Assembly: GCA_900155495.1 (NCBI GenBank)
Contig: FTLJ01000161.1
Location: forward strand, 1-64,000
Direction: 5' to 3'
Length of the DNA stretch: 64,000 bases
Source of the DNA: Porogramme epimiltina
Taxonomy: Eukaryota > Basidiomycota > Agaricomycetes > Polyporales > Polyporaceae
Notes under the pieces: generated by a model
The model's input: only the letters and a program-made list of their open reading frames with translations
Told to the model about the DNA's origin: nothing
Databases searched by the model: none
Position numbers and translations under genes: made by a program
Part shown: piece after piece, positions 1 to 10,934 of the stretch
Layout: the number at the start of each line of letters is the position of its first letter
How positions within the stretch are numbered: position 1 is the first letter of the stretch

Positions 1-1410
1 GTGGGGGTGGGAGGGGGGTACTGGTTCAAAGCAACAGAGGAACTCGACGGCGGTACTGCTGGGTAAGGATTACCGTCCATCTTGGAAGGAGAGTAGGGGA
101 ATGGCGTAGGCTTGCCACCGCGTGAACGTGCTTTTCGTAGCTTGTTAGATGGTGCCTGTGTCTTGCGTCCGAGGATGCCATTGGTGTACAGCCAGCGCGT
201 CAGGCGCCATGTCCGTTCACCAACCCACAGGCCTAAAGCGGCCCAACACCACCACCAAACCGGGGGATGATGGAGTGCCGACATGACGATAGTAAGAGGT
301 ACAAGGAGGACGTGGAGGAACCAAAACGCTTCGTAATGTCTTGTGCGGAAGGGCTTGAGGGAAAATAAGAATAGGAGCGTCATGCAGCCAAATGCCTACC
401 AAACACAACATTCAACGATGAGCCAAAACAACGACACTCAGCACAGCTTGCAATAGCCGGACAGTTCGTCTAACTCGCTAAACCCCAACCGGTCTTTGAA
501 AGGCTGTACGTAAGGACTTTCCTACAACCTTCCAACAACCGGTGGCTGAGCGAGGAAGAGCGATATGCCGAGCAAAGCTACGCAAGGAAAAGCGAATACG
601 CACCGTCCAAGCGAACAGGAACTTCTCGTATTGCCATGCGAACGTATACGCGATCTGACCGTTGCGTCGCTCCAAACATAGCTCCACGCTCCAGAACCCA
701 ACGTGGAGGAGGGTAAAAAGATAGATGAGGCGCGCCGTCCACTTGTGGAGCCAAAGGAGCTTGTCACAGTAGAACTGGATGAGGAAAGGGATGGAGAAAA
801 TGGCGAAAGGGGGTGCCTTCAAGGCGAAGAGGATACACAGAGGGAAAAGAGTGAAGGCAATGAGTCCGGTGCGGTTGCCAGACGTCCACCAGGCCTTAGG
901 GATGGTGTACTGGGGCTGGTACTGGGTAAAAAGAGAGGTGTCGTAGTCGCGCTTTGCTATGGTGGCCGTATTCGCATAAGGGTAGTCTTGCAAGGACCAG
1001 AGGGATGCTCCTGGAGCAATGTAGTCGGGTCCGACAAATGCAAGGACTAACGAGCTGATAGCGATGAGCACAAAGGTGCATATTTGCGCGTTGGAGGGGA
1101 GAGAGAAGGGCTGTTTGTGAGGTTGTCCCTTGGCCTTGGCGACGGCAAGACTATGTTTCTTCCTCCACGTCCGACGTCGTAGCGACCACTTGCTCCACAC
1201 GGCCCCTAAGTAGCCTCCGCGGATGTGGAGGTGGTGGAGGATCGAACAGGCAATGAGAACGACGCCGAGTGCTATCCAAAGAATGTAGGAGTAGACGCGA
1301 CTAGCGTCGCTGAGCATGTGCACGGTGAGGTAGGCGGTGATGAACTCGAGGTCATCGCTGTATGAAGGAGTGGATGGATAGGCGTTGCGGGCGGTGGTGG
1401 TCGTTGCCAT
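1..1410 (-). CDS. Ferric reductase-like transmembrane protein (N-terminal part, cut by window edge)
   Basis: Integral membrane b-type cytochrome of the FRE/NOX family, expected to reduce Fe3+ (and Cu2+) outside the cell with electrons from NADPH. The first exon begins at the ATG at 1410 (MATTTTARNAYP) and encodes several hydrophobic helices, for example YILWIALGVVLIACSIL and ICTFVLIAISSLVLAFV. These are followed by histidine-bearing helices typical of the haem-binding core (LLWLHKWTARLIYL, FTLLHVGFW). After an intron, the next exon (about 395 downward) gives AFGCMTLLFLFSL and FWFLHVLLVPLTIVMSALHH, the second half of the ferric reductase domain. The FAD- and NADPH-binding C-terminal domains would lie beyond position 1. 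The family call is firm; the exact substrate is inferred. It lies about 1 kb from the copper chaperone ATX1 on the same strand. Confidence 0.85.
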
Positions 1411-2395
1411 ACGCGGAGGGCCTGCGGAACCGGGAGAAGAGTGAGGGACGGAACGGCAAGAAGGCGAGTAAAAAGACTGACCAAGGTCGACGTATGGGAC
1501 CTTATGGGATTGTCGGGGGACGGCTTGCGGGGGCGCAAGGCAAATCTAGATGCCGTGGCTCCGTGAAATCTAGGTACACGAGGGGGGATGGGCCTCGGTC
1601 GTTTGAACCGTGTGCTTGCGATCGGGGGTACTGCGGAGGGTTGGAAAACTGTCCAAGGCGGCGACAGAGTGCGGTGCGGAGGGGGAGAGGGAGAGGTTAC
1701 GGGACAAGGGGGAAAGACCGGATGGGGCTCATCCTGCGCCCGGAATGACGAGGAGCGGGGGTAAATGCAGAGTCGGCGAGGAAGTCGACATGGATCATCT
1801 TGGACATGCGCTTGGGATGACCTCACGCCCTGGCGGCCGGCTTGGCTTCGGCCTCCAGCCGGCGCTGCGGCACCCGCGGATGCCAATTTCGTCACTGCGG
1901 CCTGCTCCGACCATCGTGTCGGCGCTCCGGGACTTCTATTTCGAGCACCGCTCCCCGCTCCGGCCCGTCCCGCCGCCGTCAAAAGCCCCCTCTGCGCAGC
2001 AGAATTGTGGCTCAGAACCCGTGCTACCAGATCGCAGAGCACGCCGTCTGGACCGGAGCCCTTTAAAGCAACGCCGACTACCCACCGCTGCCCATGCAAC
2101 GCCGCCCGTCCTTCAACCGTACGCCGCGCGTTGTTATCTGCCAGCTCTCAGATAGATCGTAGCACAAGCCCGTCTGTTAGAATTCCGTTCCGATACATAG
2201 CGTTAATCACACATCTCCGGTCGCAGTTATGCCAACGAGTCTCGACCCCCCGCATTGCCATGAGCTATCACAGGGCCCCTCCGGATGTTCCACGAACGCG
2301 CTAGTTGGGGCCCCCAATACTGTTCATGCGACAGTCTCGCCCGAGATGATCTGGTCGCGCCCTTCAGTCCAGCCCGCCCGATATAAAGATTGGAG
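1411..2395. other. Intergenic region between the ferric reductase and ATX1
   Basis: GC-rich stretch that should hold the ferric reductase promoter and the ATX1 3' UTR. Open frames run through it on both strands (for example 1272-2099 minus and 1765-2304 plus), but none resembles a known protein or has a consistent splice pattern. I see no clear TATA box or metal-response element. Confidence 0.5.
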
Positions 2396-2899
2396 CTAAC
2401 GCACCTGCTTCCCTGTCTTCGCGATCTTCGCGTGGAGGTCATCGTAGGGAATAGTGCCCACGACAAGCACCTCCTGCTTCTCCAGGCTGATATCGTACGA
2501 CGAGACACCTGCACGTTCACCCAGCGATCAGCGACCTGCGCCTCCAGCCGTTCCACAAGCCCCCTGCGCCTCCGTCCCCCGCCTTATCCCCCTCCTCGCT
2601 TGCCCGATCCTGCATCCACACACACACGGCAGAAGCCAAATTCGCTACTCACCCTCGGTCTTCTTCAATACGCGGTCGACGGCGCCGGAGCAGCCGCTGC
2701 ACGTCATCTACGCGGGCGAAGGCAATCCGGATCCTCAGTCAGCTTCCCCTCCTAGCCGCGACGATGCTTAATCAGGCGCATCATCACCTTCACGTTGAAC
2801 TTGTAGGTGTGCTCGGACTGCCCGCGGGTATCACAACGCGCGCCGTCGTCAGTCGCCTCTGTATGCGCGCGCCCGAGGGGAGAACAAAACACGCACCAT
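2396..2899 (-). CDS. ATX1: Copper metallochaperone ATX1 (HMA domain)
   Basis: Small cytosolic Cu(I) chaperone of about 68 residues that hands copper to the Golgi P-type ATPase (Ccc2 type), supplying multicopper oxidases such as Fet3. Four exons join into one HMA domain: the start codon alone (2897-2899), SEHTYKFNVK (2788-2817), MTCSGCSGAVDRVLKKTEG (2653-2707) and the C-terminal exon from 2508 containing SLEKQEVLVVGTIPYDD. The metal-binding motif MTCSGC is intact, and the lysines near the C terminus (AKIAKTGK) match the family. Introns have GTGCGT, GTGATG and GTGAGT donors and CAG or TAG acceptors. The first exon is just ATG followed at once by a donor, so automated tools could easily miss the N terminus. 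Confidence 0.92.
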
Positions 2900-3520
2900 G
2901 GCTGTGGGTCGGTAAGTCGGTAGGCAGTCGGTCCTCTTCTGGCTCGCTACAGTGTTCGGGTACCGCGGATTGTCTTGTGAGCCCGGGTACCTAGACGGCT
3001 AACGGGAGCGCGGATAACGTACCAGAAAGGCGGATGTGGGTGAGGGCGGAGGAGGGGCTTCAGAGAGCGAGATGAACGGATGTAGGAGAAGGTACAGAGA
3101 GACTCCGCGGCCCTCGCCTTTATCCCGGACACGGCGGCTACATCGTGATCAATCGCGCAACCTTCGCACAAGACGGCGAGCACAGCTGGCGGGAACTCCC
3201 GCCGGTAGCTAAGCCAAGGTTGACAAACATACTCTACGGCGATCAGTCATCCCCGCCGAATTCAATACCCCTGGTCGCCCGTGCCTTGGTCGTCTAAGTA
3301 CCACGGAGGATTCTTGGTAACGCAGCTAACAGGCGCCGAGCGCGGCATACATATTACCAGGAACCCAGTGGAGGCAAGACGACACGCTATGCTCCGCGCA
3401 CGCCGCAGCGTGCGCATTGGGACCAGAGGCAGCCCGTTGCTTTTCTCGAACGTCCGCAATAGATACGAAGACCGCGTTCCTCTAGAAATGTGCCCAAAAT
3501 ACATCCGCAGTCTCCAATGT
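2900..3520. other. Intergenic region between ATX1 and the amino-acid permease
   Basis: Holds the ATX1 promoter and the permease 3' UTR, since both genes are on the minus strand. I see no further gene. The frames open here are shadows of the permease 3' end or chance. Confidence 0.5.
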
Positions 3521-5928
3521 TTATCGGACAGGTGTACGCATCTCGAGATGCTCGTCTCCTTCCGTCGCCACCGCCTGCCAGCCTGTACCCGGAGCAGGTC
3601 GCCCGCGTACTCTTGCGGCCAGGTTCGCAAAGAAACCTGAATTCCAATGTCAACTATGTCCAACTCTATCGGTAATTGAAGCGAGGATTCACCTTGGACG
3701 CCCGTCGGCGCACCCTCGTTCCGTTGTGTTAGGTAGTATATCGGGATGCCCGCAAGGACAAACGCTGGATGAATCTGTGAGTCCGCTGATCGGATGGTCG
3801 TGGAGCGTAGTGGAATGCGTACCGAGAACTGCCATCGCTTCGAGGGGCGCAGCAATGATAGGCATGCAGAGGAGGAATAAACAGACCTGCCGACAAGTCA
3901 GCTCAGAAGCATCGGGTGAAAGTTATAATGTAGACGTACGGCGCAGAATGTCAGGGGAGTGATAATCCATGTTTTGTATGGCCGCTCTAGGGTAGGCTCC
4001 TTGACTCGCAAAATAACTAGGCCCAAAACCTGCACATATATTGAGAACCTGTATCCCGAATAACGGTAGCCATGGCACGTACGGTGAGGAAGTAGAATGC
4101 CCATGATGCAACAACGGCAAAGTTGATGAGGGAGCGGAACCCTCCGCCGACCATAATGAACGCGATGCTTAGCCCGGCCTGCAGACACATAGCGTTGAGA
4201 GGTGTCTTGAGCCTTGCATTGTGGCGTCCAAATAGGGCAGGTAGATAGCCCTCCTTCCCAGCTACGTAGATGAGTCGTGCTGTCGTGAACGAGGATCCTG
4301 TAGAGAGCAGGTTGAGTTTAGGTTTACTCTAATATGTCGAACACATACCATTGAGAGCGCCAAAACATGAGAACGCAACCATTGCAGCGAAGACCCCACC
4401 GCCAATAGGGCCGAATAGGGCACGCCCAAAATCTAACGCAACAGTGTTGCTAAGGCCCACTGTCGCCTGCAAATCATCGCTAAACTGGGAACTATCTCAA
4501 AATGAATCGAAATTTACACTACCTTATCCAATACGGCGAAGTAAGCTACATTTGCAAGAACGAACAGTGCCTACAGAGCTATCAGGGAACAAGGATTTGA
4601 ACGACACTGATGGACCACGTACCATAACAATTGCCATGCTTGAATGGATCGCGCGCGGAATATTCTTCTCCGGTCGTTTCATTTCTCCGCCCACATAGTT
4701 GGCTTGGTCCCAACCATCAAAAGCCCACAGACCCGAGTACAGAGCCAAGGCATACGCCGACGGACTTGTACTTGAGTTCTCAAACAATGGTTCACTGAAT
4801 GAGGTTGAAGCTTGTCCCCGAGCGAGTTGCACAAGGCCGAGCACGGTGATTGAGATCTGGACCCAGTCGTGAGTTTCACGACCTGAGAGTGAATCACTTG
4901 CGCGCGCACCAATGCAACAATCTGTGAGCAATGTAACGTTGAGCTCGCCATTCAGACTGACAGCCATATTTTAGCTCACCTTTACTGTTGTAAACACCAC
5001 CGCAGCGCGGGTGCCCAAGGTTGGCGTAGCCACACAGATGCTCGAGGTTATCAGAACTGCCGCTGCCGCGGTGAGTTTGATCGCCCACTGGGGAATGTCG
5101 TCTGGCGATACATCTGCACGCGTACTGTGCCAGAAGAGTCGATTAATGTATTCGGCGAAAATTAGACTAATTACGGCGTTGCCGCCTTTCCGGAATCGTA
5201 GGATGAGAACAAGTTCGGACCGAAGCCGTACGAATTGGGTGCTTACCTGGTTTGAGAGCGGATATCGCTGTCCATGCAAATAAATACGAGACGAGGGGGC
5301 CGTAGGAGTATTGAAGGTACGCCTGCGCACCCCCGTTTACGGGTATTGAGGACCCCAGTTCCGCGAAGCTGCTTGCTCCTGTCCATGCCAGTACTCCTGC
5401 GGAGAACCATACCAGCAAACTAGCCCCGACGCTTTGTGTATTTGCAACCACTACGCCAGGGGACGAGCTAGGTGGTGTGCGTAAGATTGGTGCGAAGAAG
5501 GGCGTAAGTCCGACTCACAAGATCCCCGAACCAATCTGTAGTCCCACAATGAGAGCAATGCCTATATTCCCCTGCTGCTCAGGCGACCACTTTCCCCTCT
5601 GCTAGAAATGAGGGTACGCACCGTTGACCAGGCCCAGACGTTTCTCGTTGGAGTCTAGATGCACCTCCTCTGGTTCGCTCAAGCTTGCGCTGAGCGGTAA
5701 GAGGTCATGCTGGAATTCGAAACCGGACATGGAGTACGACCTCGTGCGGAGCGTTCTAGGGTTTTCCGCGAGGAGCGGGCCCTCCGACAGCTCCAGATCT
5801 CGTAGAGAGTCATCGGACTCCTCTGACAGCCTGCTTGACCGGACGGATGGTGAGTATATTGGGGATGTAGCGCTTCGTGGGGACTTGAGGGTGTCTAATA
5901 GCGTCGCGTTCGGTGTAGGCGATGTCAT
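3521..5928 (-). CDS. APC-superfamily amino-acid permease (LAT/Mup1-like)
   Basis: Plasma-membrane amino-acid transporter, expected to have 12 helices. The start is taken at 5928 (MTSPTPNATLLD), which gives a cytosolic N-tail of about 100 residues rich in Ser and acidic residues. Helix 1 carries the family signature NIGIALIVGLQIGSGI (about 5560-5525). Later exons read LVWFSAGVLAWTGASSFAELG, ALYSGLWAFDGWDQANYVGGE and MKRPEKNIPRAIHSSM, all characteristic of the L-type/Mup1 branch. Toward the 3' end I join TVLGLVILRVKEPTLERPYK, CLFLLCMPIIAAPLEAMAV and FVLAGIPIYYLTQRNEG across short introns. The last exon starts near 3636 (FFANLAARVRGRPAP) and ends MRTPVR-stop at 3521. Substrate cannot be read from sequence; methionine or large neutral amino acids are the family's usual cargo. 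An in-frame ATG at 6060 is a possible longer start. Confidence 0.85.
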
Positions 5929-6558
5929 GCGAGTCCGTGAGTGGAGGTATAAGCAGGCTAGAGGTCGTCTATGTGATACACGGCGTGGCAAGTCGTCAGA
6001 ATGGGGCTGGGAGGGGTGTGGGGACAAGCACTGGGAGATCCGTGTCGGCGTAGAGCTCAACGCGTGAACACACCGTGCTGAACAGAATCCACTTCGGGAA
6101 AAAAGCGCCCATGACGAGTACGGATCTCGATCGCGTCATGCCAAGGTGGGAGCAGGGAACGTGATACTACACGGTACTGACCGTCTCGGATTCACTTCGC
6201 AGGCATCGAGGGTGCGGAGGGAATGTAGCGGTAGATTGTCTCACATTGCCTCATGTCACATCATTACTACTACAGCGGCAACTGACGTGCTGCGCCGGAG
6301 CGAGTCTCCGTACTCGACAGAAAACACCAGTGTGTTCTATACACGGCGCACGCTATGTCGACGGCATTACACAGGGACGGTATGAATAGATACAGTTACG
6401 TATAGCAGCCCAGTGCGTTAATCAGGCGTTCGAGTTCCAGGCCAAGGGCCCATCACGGAAAGGCAGCGTGTTGGATCTCAAGCTCTTCTTAAAGGACGAC
6501 GGAAAGCTGAATTTCCTGTAGCGAACACATCGCGGAGACAAAATGGTCAAAGTGCGGC
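5929..6558. other. Intergenic region between the permease and MTR3
   Basis: Permease promoter and 5' UTR plus the MTR3 3' UTR. I see no supported gene, repeat or RNA. Confidence 0.5.
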
Positions 6559-7622
6559 TCATGTATTATTCGCATTCTCGAGTAGTGCCTGAGCTATTAC
6601 TTTATGGATATCGTTACACTGCTCTTGACAGGCATCCATGCACTAACAACGATTTCTTAGCTTGTACCAAGGAAAAACTACAGCGGCGGCTTACCTTCAT
6701 GGCATCGACGGGGGTCATGCTACCCGACTGCCATACATTGGTGATTGTGCCGAGAGCAGGCATACCGGAAAGGATGAGCGTGCCAGAGGCTATCTTCCCC
6801 TCCTCTTCTGTCGGGTCTAGCCAGATTTCGTCACCGACGGCGGCCTGCAAGCACTCTCAACACCTGTGAGTGATATGGAGGATGATTCGCGCACGCACCG
6901 CAGAGCAGGAAGCCACGAGGCCCAACATCTCAATACCAGCATCTGCCAATGCAGCACTAGCCGCGACGGAGCCGGCCGCAATGCATCCCTCCATACCGTC
7001 ATTCTCGATGACCGTAATGAAGATGTCGATAGTCGACTTGGGCAGGAGTTCTAGTCTGACGGCCGACAAGAGTGCTTGTTGTATCTGCACCGAGACGGAC
7101 CTGTCCTCCGCGTCCTGAGTACGTTTTCTTCAGTAAGCACGCCTGAGCTCGTCAAGGAGAGACGTACGCGAATCGGGACGCGACGGCGCGTACATGAGAA
7201 TGGGGCGAATTTGACTTCGACGTTCAATCGGCCTTTCTCGTTATATGCGGTATTTTTTGACTGCCGTGGGCCGTATCTTCATGCAGGTCAATCTAGGGCC
7301 CTCGGTCGCAAGCCAAGGAGGGGACTCACTCACACAGCACATGCAATCTTCGTCTTTTCCGTTTCTATGTACGCCGAGCCGTTCGCCTGCTCAATCAAGC
7401 CCGCCTTCAAGACTTTTTACAGCATAAATGCGTGAGCGGGGAAGGCAGAGCCGCGGGGAGAACGGAAAGCGTACAAATGCGCCGGATTTCGCGGGGCTCG
7501 CGTCCCTTCCTCGGGTTTCCTGGCCGCCATCGCGTCTCCTCCTCATCGTCCGAGTCAAATATGGGCTGAAAGGTGTCGTCGGGCCCGTTGATGCGCCGTC
7601 GGTCAAAGTTGCTCTGCGCCAT
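6559..7622 (-). CDS. MTR3: Exosome complex subunit MTR3 (RNase PH-like)
   Basis: Structural subunit of the six-member RNase PH ring of the nuclear and cytoplasmic RNA exosome (EXOSC6 counterpart). It starts at 7622 with MAQSNFDRRRINGPDD; the RRR-x-GP element near the N terminus is typical of Mtr3. After an acidic stretch, spliced exons give LIEQANGSAYIETEKTKIAC, then YGPRQSKNTAYNEKGRLNVE and VKFAPFSCTRRRVPIR. An exon at about 7100-6870 follows with LPKSTIDIFITVIENDG and ALADAGIEMLGLVASCSA. The C-terminal exons contain VGDEIWLDPTEEE and CMDACQEQCNDIHKVIAQAL, ending at the TGA at 6559. The order of strands and helices matches an RNase PH fold without catalytic residues, as known for Mtr3. A second exosome subunit, RRP4, lies about 6.5 kb away. 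Confidence 0.9.
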
Positions 7623-7775
7623 GACGAAAGTCCGAGTTGAGAGGCAAGGGCGCCACACGCCCGGCCCCGGCGCGACTCAAGCGCAAACGTCCACCGGCGC
7701 TAGCACTGCAGCAGCCACCTCCCCTCCCGCCGCCACCACTGTCCACGCCCTGCTCCCCCTCCCCCCTCATCCCCC

Positions 7776-9074
7776 ATGAAGGTCTCCTTCTCCCTCAAAG
7801 GCAAGGCCGCCAAGCCCGTAGGCGAGGCGCCCTCGCTCAAGCGCACGGCGGCGTTCGCCGCGCTCGACGACGACGAGCCCGTCGACGCGGCGCCGACCGC
7901 GACGGGCGGCGGGAAGGGCAAGGCCGCGGCGAACAAGCAGTTCGTCGCGCAGAGCGTCGAGATGTCCAAGGCGGCTCAGCGGCGGCTCGAGGAGGAGCGG
8001 CGCGTCGACGCGACCGTGTTCGAGTACGACGAGGTGTGGGACAAGATGCAGGAGGCGAAGGCGCGCCAGAAGGAGGCGAAGGAGGCGGACGCGAAGGAGC
8101 GCAAGGTGAGCCGGCCGGTGCTTGGGTGTGGGTGTCTTGCGAGCGCTGATATGCTGAAGCCCTTCGCAGCCTAAGTACATTAGCGGTCTGCTCCAGTCCG
8201 CGGCGACGCGGCGGCTGGACCACCTGCGGGCTGAGGAGAAGATGATTCAGCGAGAGCGCGAGATGGAGGGCGACGAGTTCAAGGACAAGGAGTCCTTCGT
8301 CACCCAGGCATACAAGGACCAGATGGCGGAGCTGCGACAAGCAGAAGAGGAGGAGCGACAACGAGAAGGTGCGTCCTGGGACTTTCTCACAATATGCGCA
8401 ATGCTTAACGGGATTCCCTTCGTCTCTTAGAGGCCGAAAAGAAGAAGAACAAGGCTAGTGGCACCACGGGCATGGCGCACTTCTACCGCAAGCTCCTCGA
8501 GGAGTCCGAGCAGCAGCACGAGCAGACCGTCGCCGCCGCCGAGGCGAAGCCCCAGATCGGGCCCCAGGGCGGCGGCCCGAACCTCACCATCACCAAGCCG
8601 CCCGACTTCACGCCCAAGTCCGACGTCGAGCTCGCGCGCGCCGCGCGGGAGCAGGGCAAGGACGTCGAGCTCAACGACGACAACCAGATCGTCGACAAGC
8701 GCGAGCTCCTCTCCGCCGGGCTCAACCTCTCCGCGCCGAACACGCGCCGCCTCGGGCTCCAGCTCTCCGCCAAGGCGCGCGCTGCGGACGGGGAGCAGCA
8801 GGCGGACGCGCACCGTGCGGTGGGCACCGCCGCGAGCCGGCGGGAGATCAACGAGCGCCGCGCGCGGGAGGTGCAGCGCCAGATGGAGGACGAGGAGGCG
8901 CGCGTGCGCGGCGAGCGCGAGCGCGCGGAGCGGGAGAGCGTGAGCCGCGTCGTCGCGCGGCGCAACGACGAGACGGCGGTGAAGAGCGCGAGGGAGCGGT
9001 ACCTGGAGCGCAAGCGGCGGCGGATGGAGGAGGGCGAGGCCGGCGGCGAGGGCGGGCAACCGGACCCCCACTAG
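7776..9074 (+). CDS. NSRP1: NSRP1/CCDC55-type nuclear speckle splicing regulator
   Basis: Charged, largely helical nuclear protein of the NSRP1 (DUF2040) family, linked in animals to alternative splicing; its fungal role is inferred. Three exons: 7776-8105, about 8169-8366 and about 8431-9074, with GTGAGC and GTGCGT donors. The N terminus MKVSFSLKGKAAKP leads to VFEYDEVWDKMQEAK, then PKYISGLLQSAATRRLDH, REREMEGDEFKDKESFVT and QAYKDQMAELRQAEEEER, the conserved core of the family. The C-terminal part is a long Arg/Glu-rich predicted coiled coil ending with basic runs (ERKRRRMEEG). The last exon has extreme GC at third codon positions, which keeps long spurious frames open on the opposite strand. 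The gap to the divergent MTR3 gene is only about 150 bp, so they probably share a promoter. Confidence 0.88.
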
Positions 9075-9604
9075 ACGGTCTAGACCTAGTTGCCCCTGCT
9101 GTCACTGTTGTCGGGTTCCGTGTTGTATGTTGTCTGTGTGTATATCGCATCTCACCGCATTACTGCTGCTACCGTGTATCACTGCGTGTGTCGGATGTGC
9201 GATGGAAGTGGTTAACCGCGGACGGCGGACATCCTCATCTGAGATTATTACATCCAACTGATGACCCTGTGTACCGTCGCGACGATCGGCGACGGCAAAG
9301 TAGCAGCAGAGCCTAACAGAGCCTAACGGGCTTCTCACAGAGCTCCGGCAACGTCATCACGTAAACGATACCGGAGGGGGTTCACACTGCCACGGGAGTG
9401 CTTGGGAAGGAGGCCGATAGCAGCTGATTCCTAACAGCCGGAGAATATTATATGTTACACAGTACGCGCAGTACTCTACGCTAGAAGACATGCGTTTGAA
9501 GGAGATGCGAGAGACGTACTAAAAAGACAGCACTTCGTTATATATATCCAGCTCGTAGGGTAAATAGCCGGGAAGTCCCCCCATGTAGTCTTGGCGTTCG
9601 TCAT
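9075..9604. other. Convergent intergenic region (NSRP1 3' end / kinase 3' end)
   Basis: AT-richer than its flanks, with short TA runs (for example near 9540) suited to 3' UTRs and polyadenylation of both genes. I see no gene or RNA. Confidence 0.5.
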
Positions 9605-10934
9605 TCACGGGTTCAGCTGGTCAGGCAATTTCGAGAGTCTTGAAGGAGGTATAGTGGCGACAACGGCGTTGAACGTTATCAACACCTGTGCAGCCGTGGG
9701 ACGATGCTCGTGCTTGTTGCGGATCATGGGTTTCACCACGGTACAGAGTTCCGGGACCTCGTAGCCTGTGAGCTAAACACAAGCACTATGAATAGCTGCC
9801 CTACACGCCAGGTTCACACCACGGGGGAACGGAGGGGCGAACTCACATCCATCGCGCGCAAGATGATCATCCCGAGCCCAAACACGTCGACCTTGTACGG
9901 GTCGCTCGCCTCGCCGCGCTCCAGCTCTGGCGGGACCTCGGTGAGCCGGGCACAGCAGATGCGCGGCTCGCGGACGCCGTCGTAGCGGCGGCTGAGCTCG
10001 TAGTCTATGCAGGCGTAGTGGCCCTTGTAGTCTGTGAGAACGTTGCGGATGGAAAGGTCTAAGTGGGCGATGCGGTGGGAATGCATGAACGCGACGTGCT
10101 ATATCCGGGATGCGTGCGGGGCGGGAGGAAGAGGGCGACGGGACCCGATCAGCGGCGCACTTCAATCTTCGCGGGAGCCCGGAGAAGGATGGGTCAAGTA
10201 CCTCTATGCACTGACGCAATGCGCTGAAGAAGCGTCCCAGGTTGCACGGCGCGGCGGTGGTTAACTGGGAGGACCATTCTTCCATCACGATGAACGCCAT
10301 CTTGTCCTTCGGGGCCTCGACGAGCGCGAGGACGGCTGGGAGGGTAGCACACGTGAAACAGAGGCCGCGCCCAAGAGCCTTCTTGTACTCACGTATGCAA
10401 TGGTTCATTGGGTGGTTTCGCAGGGCCGGGGACGAAAGGTAGCGGATGACGTCGTACTCTCGGCTATCTATATGAACGGCCTTGATCACGACCTTGAGCC
10501 CCGTCGAGCATTGGGTTCCCCGGAAGAGACGGTCTGGCTGTGGTTAGGCTTGTGAGCGGGACACGGCCTCCAGGAATGTGGGGGCAGCTCACGAGGCCGG
10601 CGTCTTGGCACAGCTCGTCCTCGTCGGGGGACCGGCAGGCACGGATATATCCGGGGAGGTCTTTGGTGACGGCGCGGCCTTCGGACGCCTGAGCGGCCCA
10701 GTACTCGTGGTACCACTGCTTCACGTCTTTGCAGGTGTCGAGGCGGAAGCCGTGGGACTCTATAAGGGCGCGGTACGAGCACCAGTAAGGGGATATGCGC
10801 GCGTTGATTTCTTCCTCGTCGTAGTCGACGGAAGGCCCGGAGCCGGAAGAGCTAGAGGCGTCATCGCTGTCCGAGTCGGGAGATGCTTCTTTGGGGGGTG
10901 GACGGCGGGAGCGGAAGAGGGAGGGCGCGGCCAT
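9605..10934 (-). CDS. Atypical protein kinase-like domain protein (basidiomycete family)
   Basis: Begins at 10934 with MAAPSLFRSRRPPPKEA and an acidic Ser-rich tail, then a family-specific segment (YWCSYRALIESHGFRLDTC). A compact kinase fold follows: VVIKAVHIDSREYDVIRYL with the likely VxIK lysine, KMAFIVMEEWSS as hinge, and the catalytic loop HLDLSIRNVLTD, which keeps Asp and Asn but has HLD instead of HRD. Next comes CIDYELSRRYD, where DYE replaces DFG. PPELERGEASDPYKVDVFGLG gives the APE-like and DxxxxG elements. The last exon, HEHRPTAAQVLITF, ends at 9605. The key Lys, Asp, Asn and Asp are present, so catalysis is possible. Many such divergent kinases occur in mushrooms, and I cannot name a substrate. 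About four introns are needed to join the exons. Confidence 0.8.

Noticed and set aside
1272..2099. Minus-strand 275-codon open frame upstream of the ferric reductase
   Set aside because: It overlaps the reductase first exon in another frame; the translation is low-complexity Pro/Arg/Ser with no domain.
8427..9071. Minus-strand 214-codon frame opposite NSRP1
   Set aside because: Exact antisense of the high-GC3 last exon; Leu/Arg/Ala repeats are the expected shadow.
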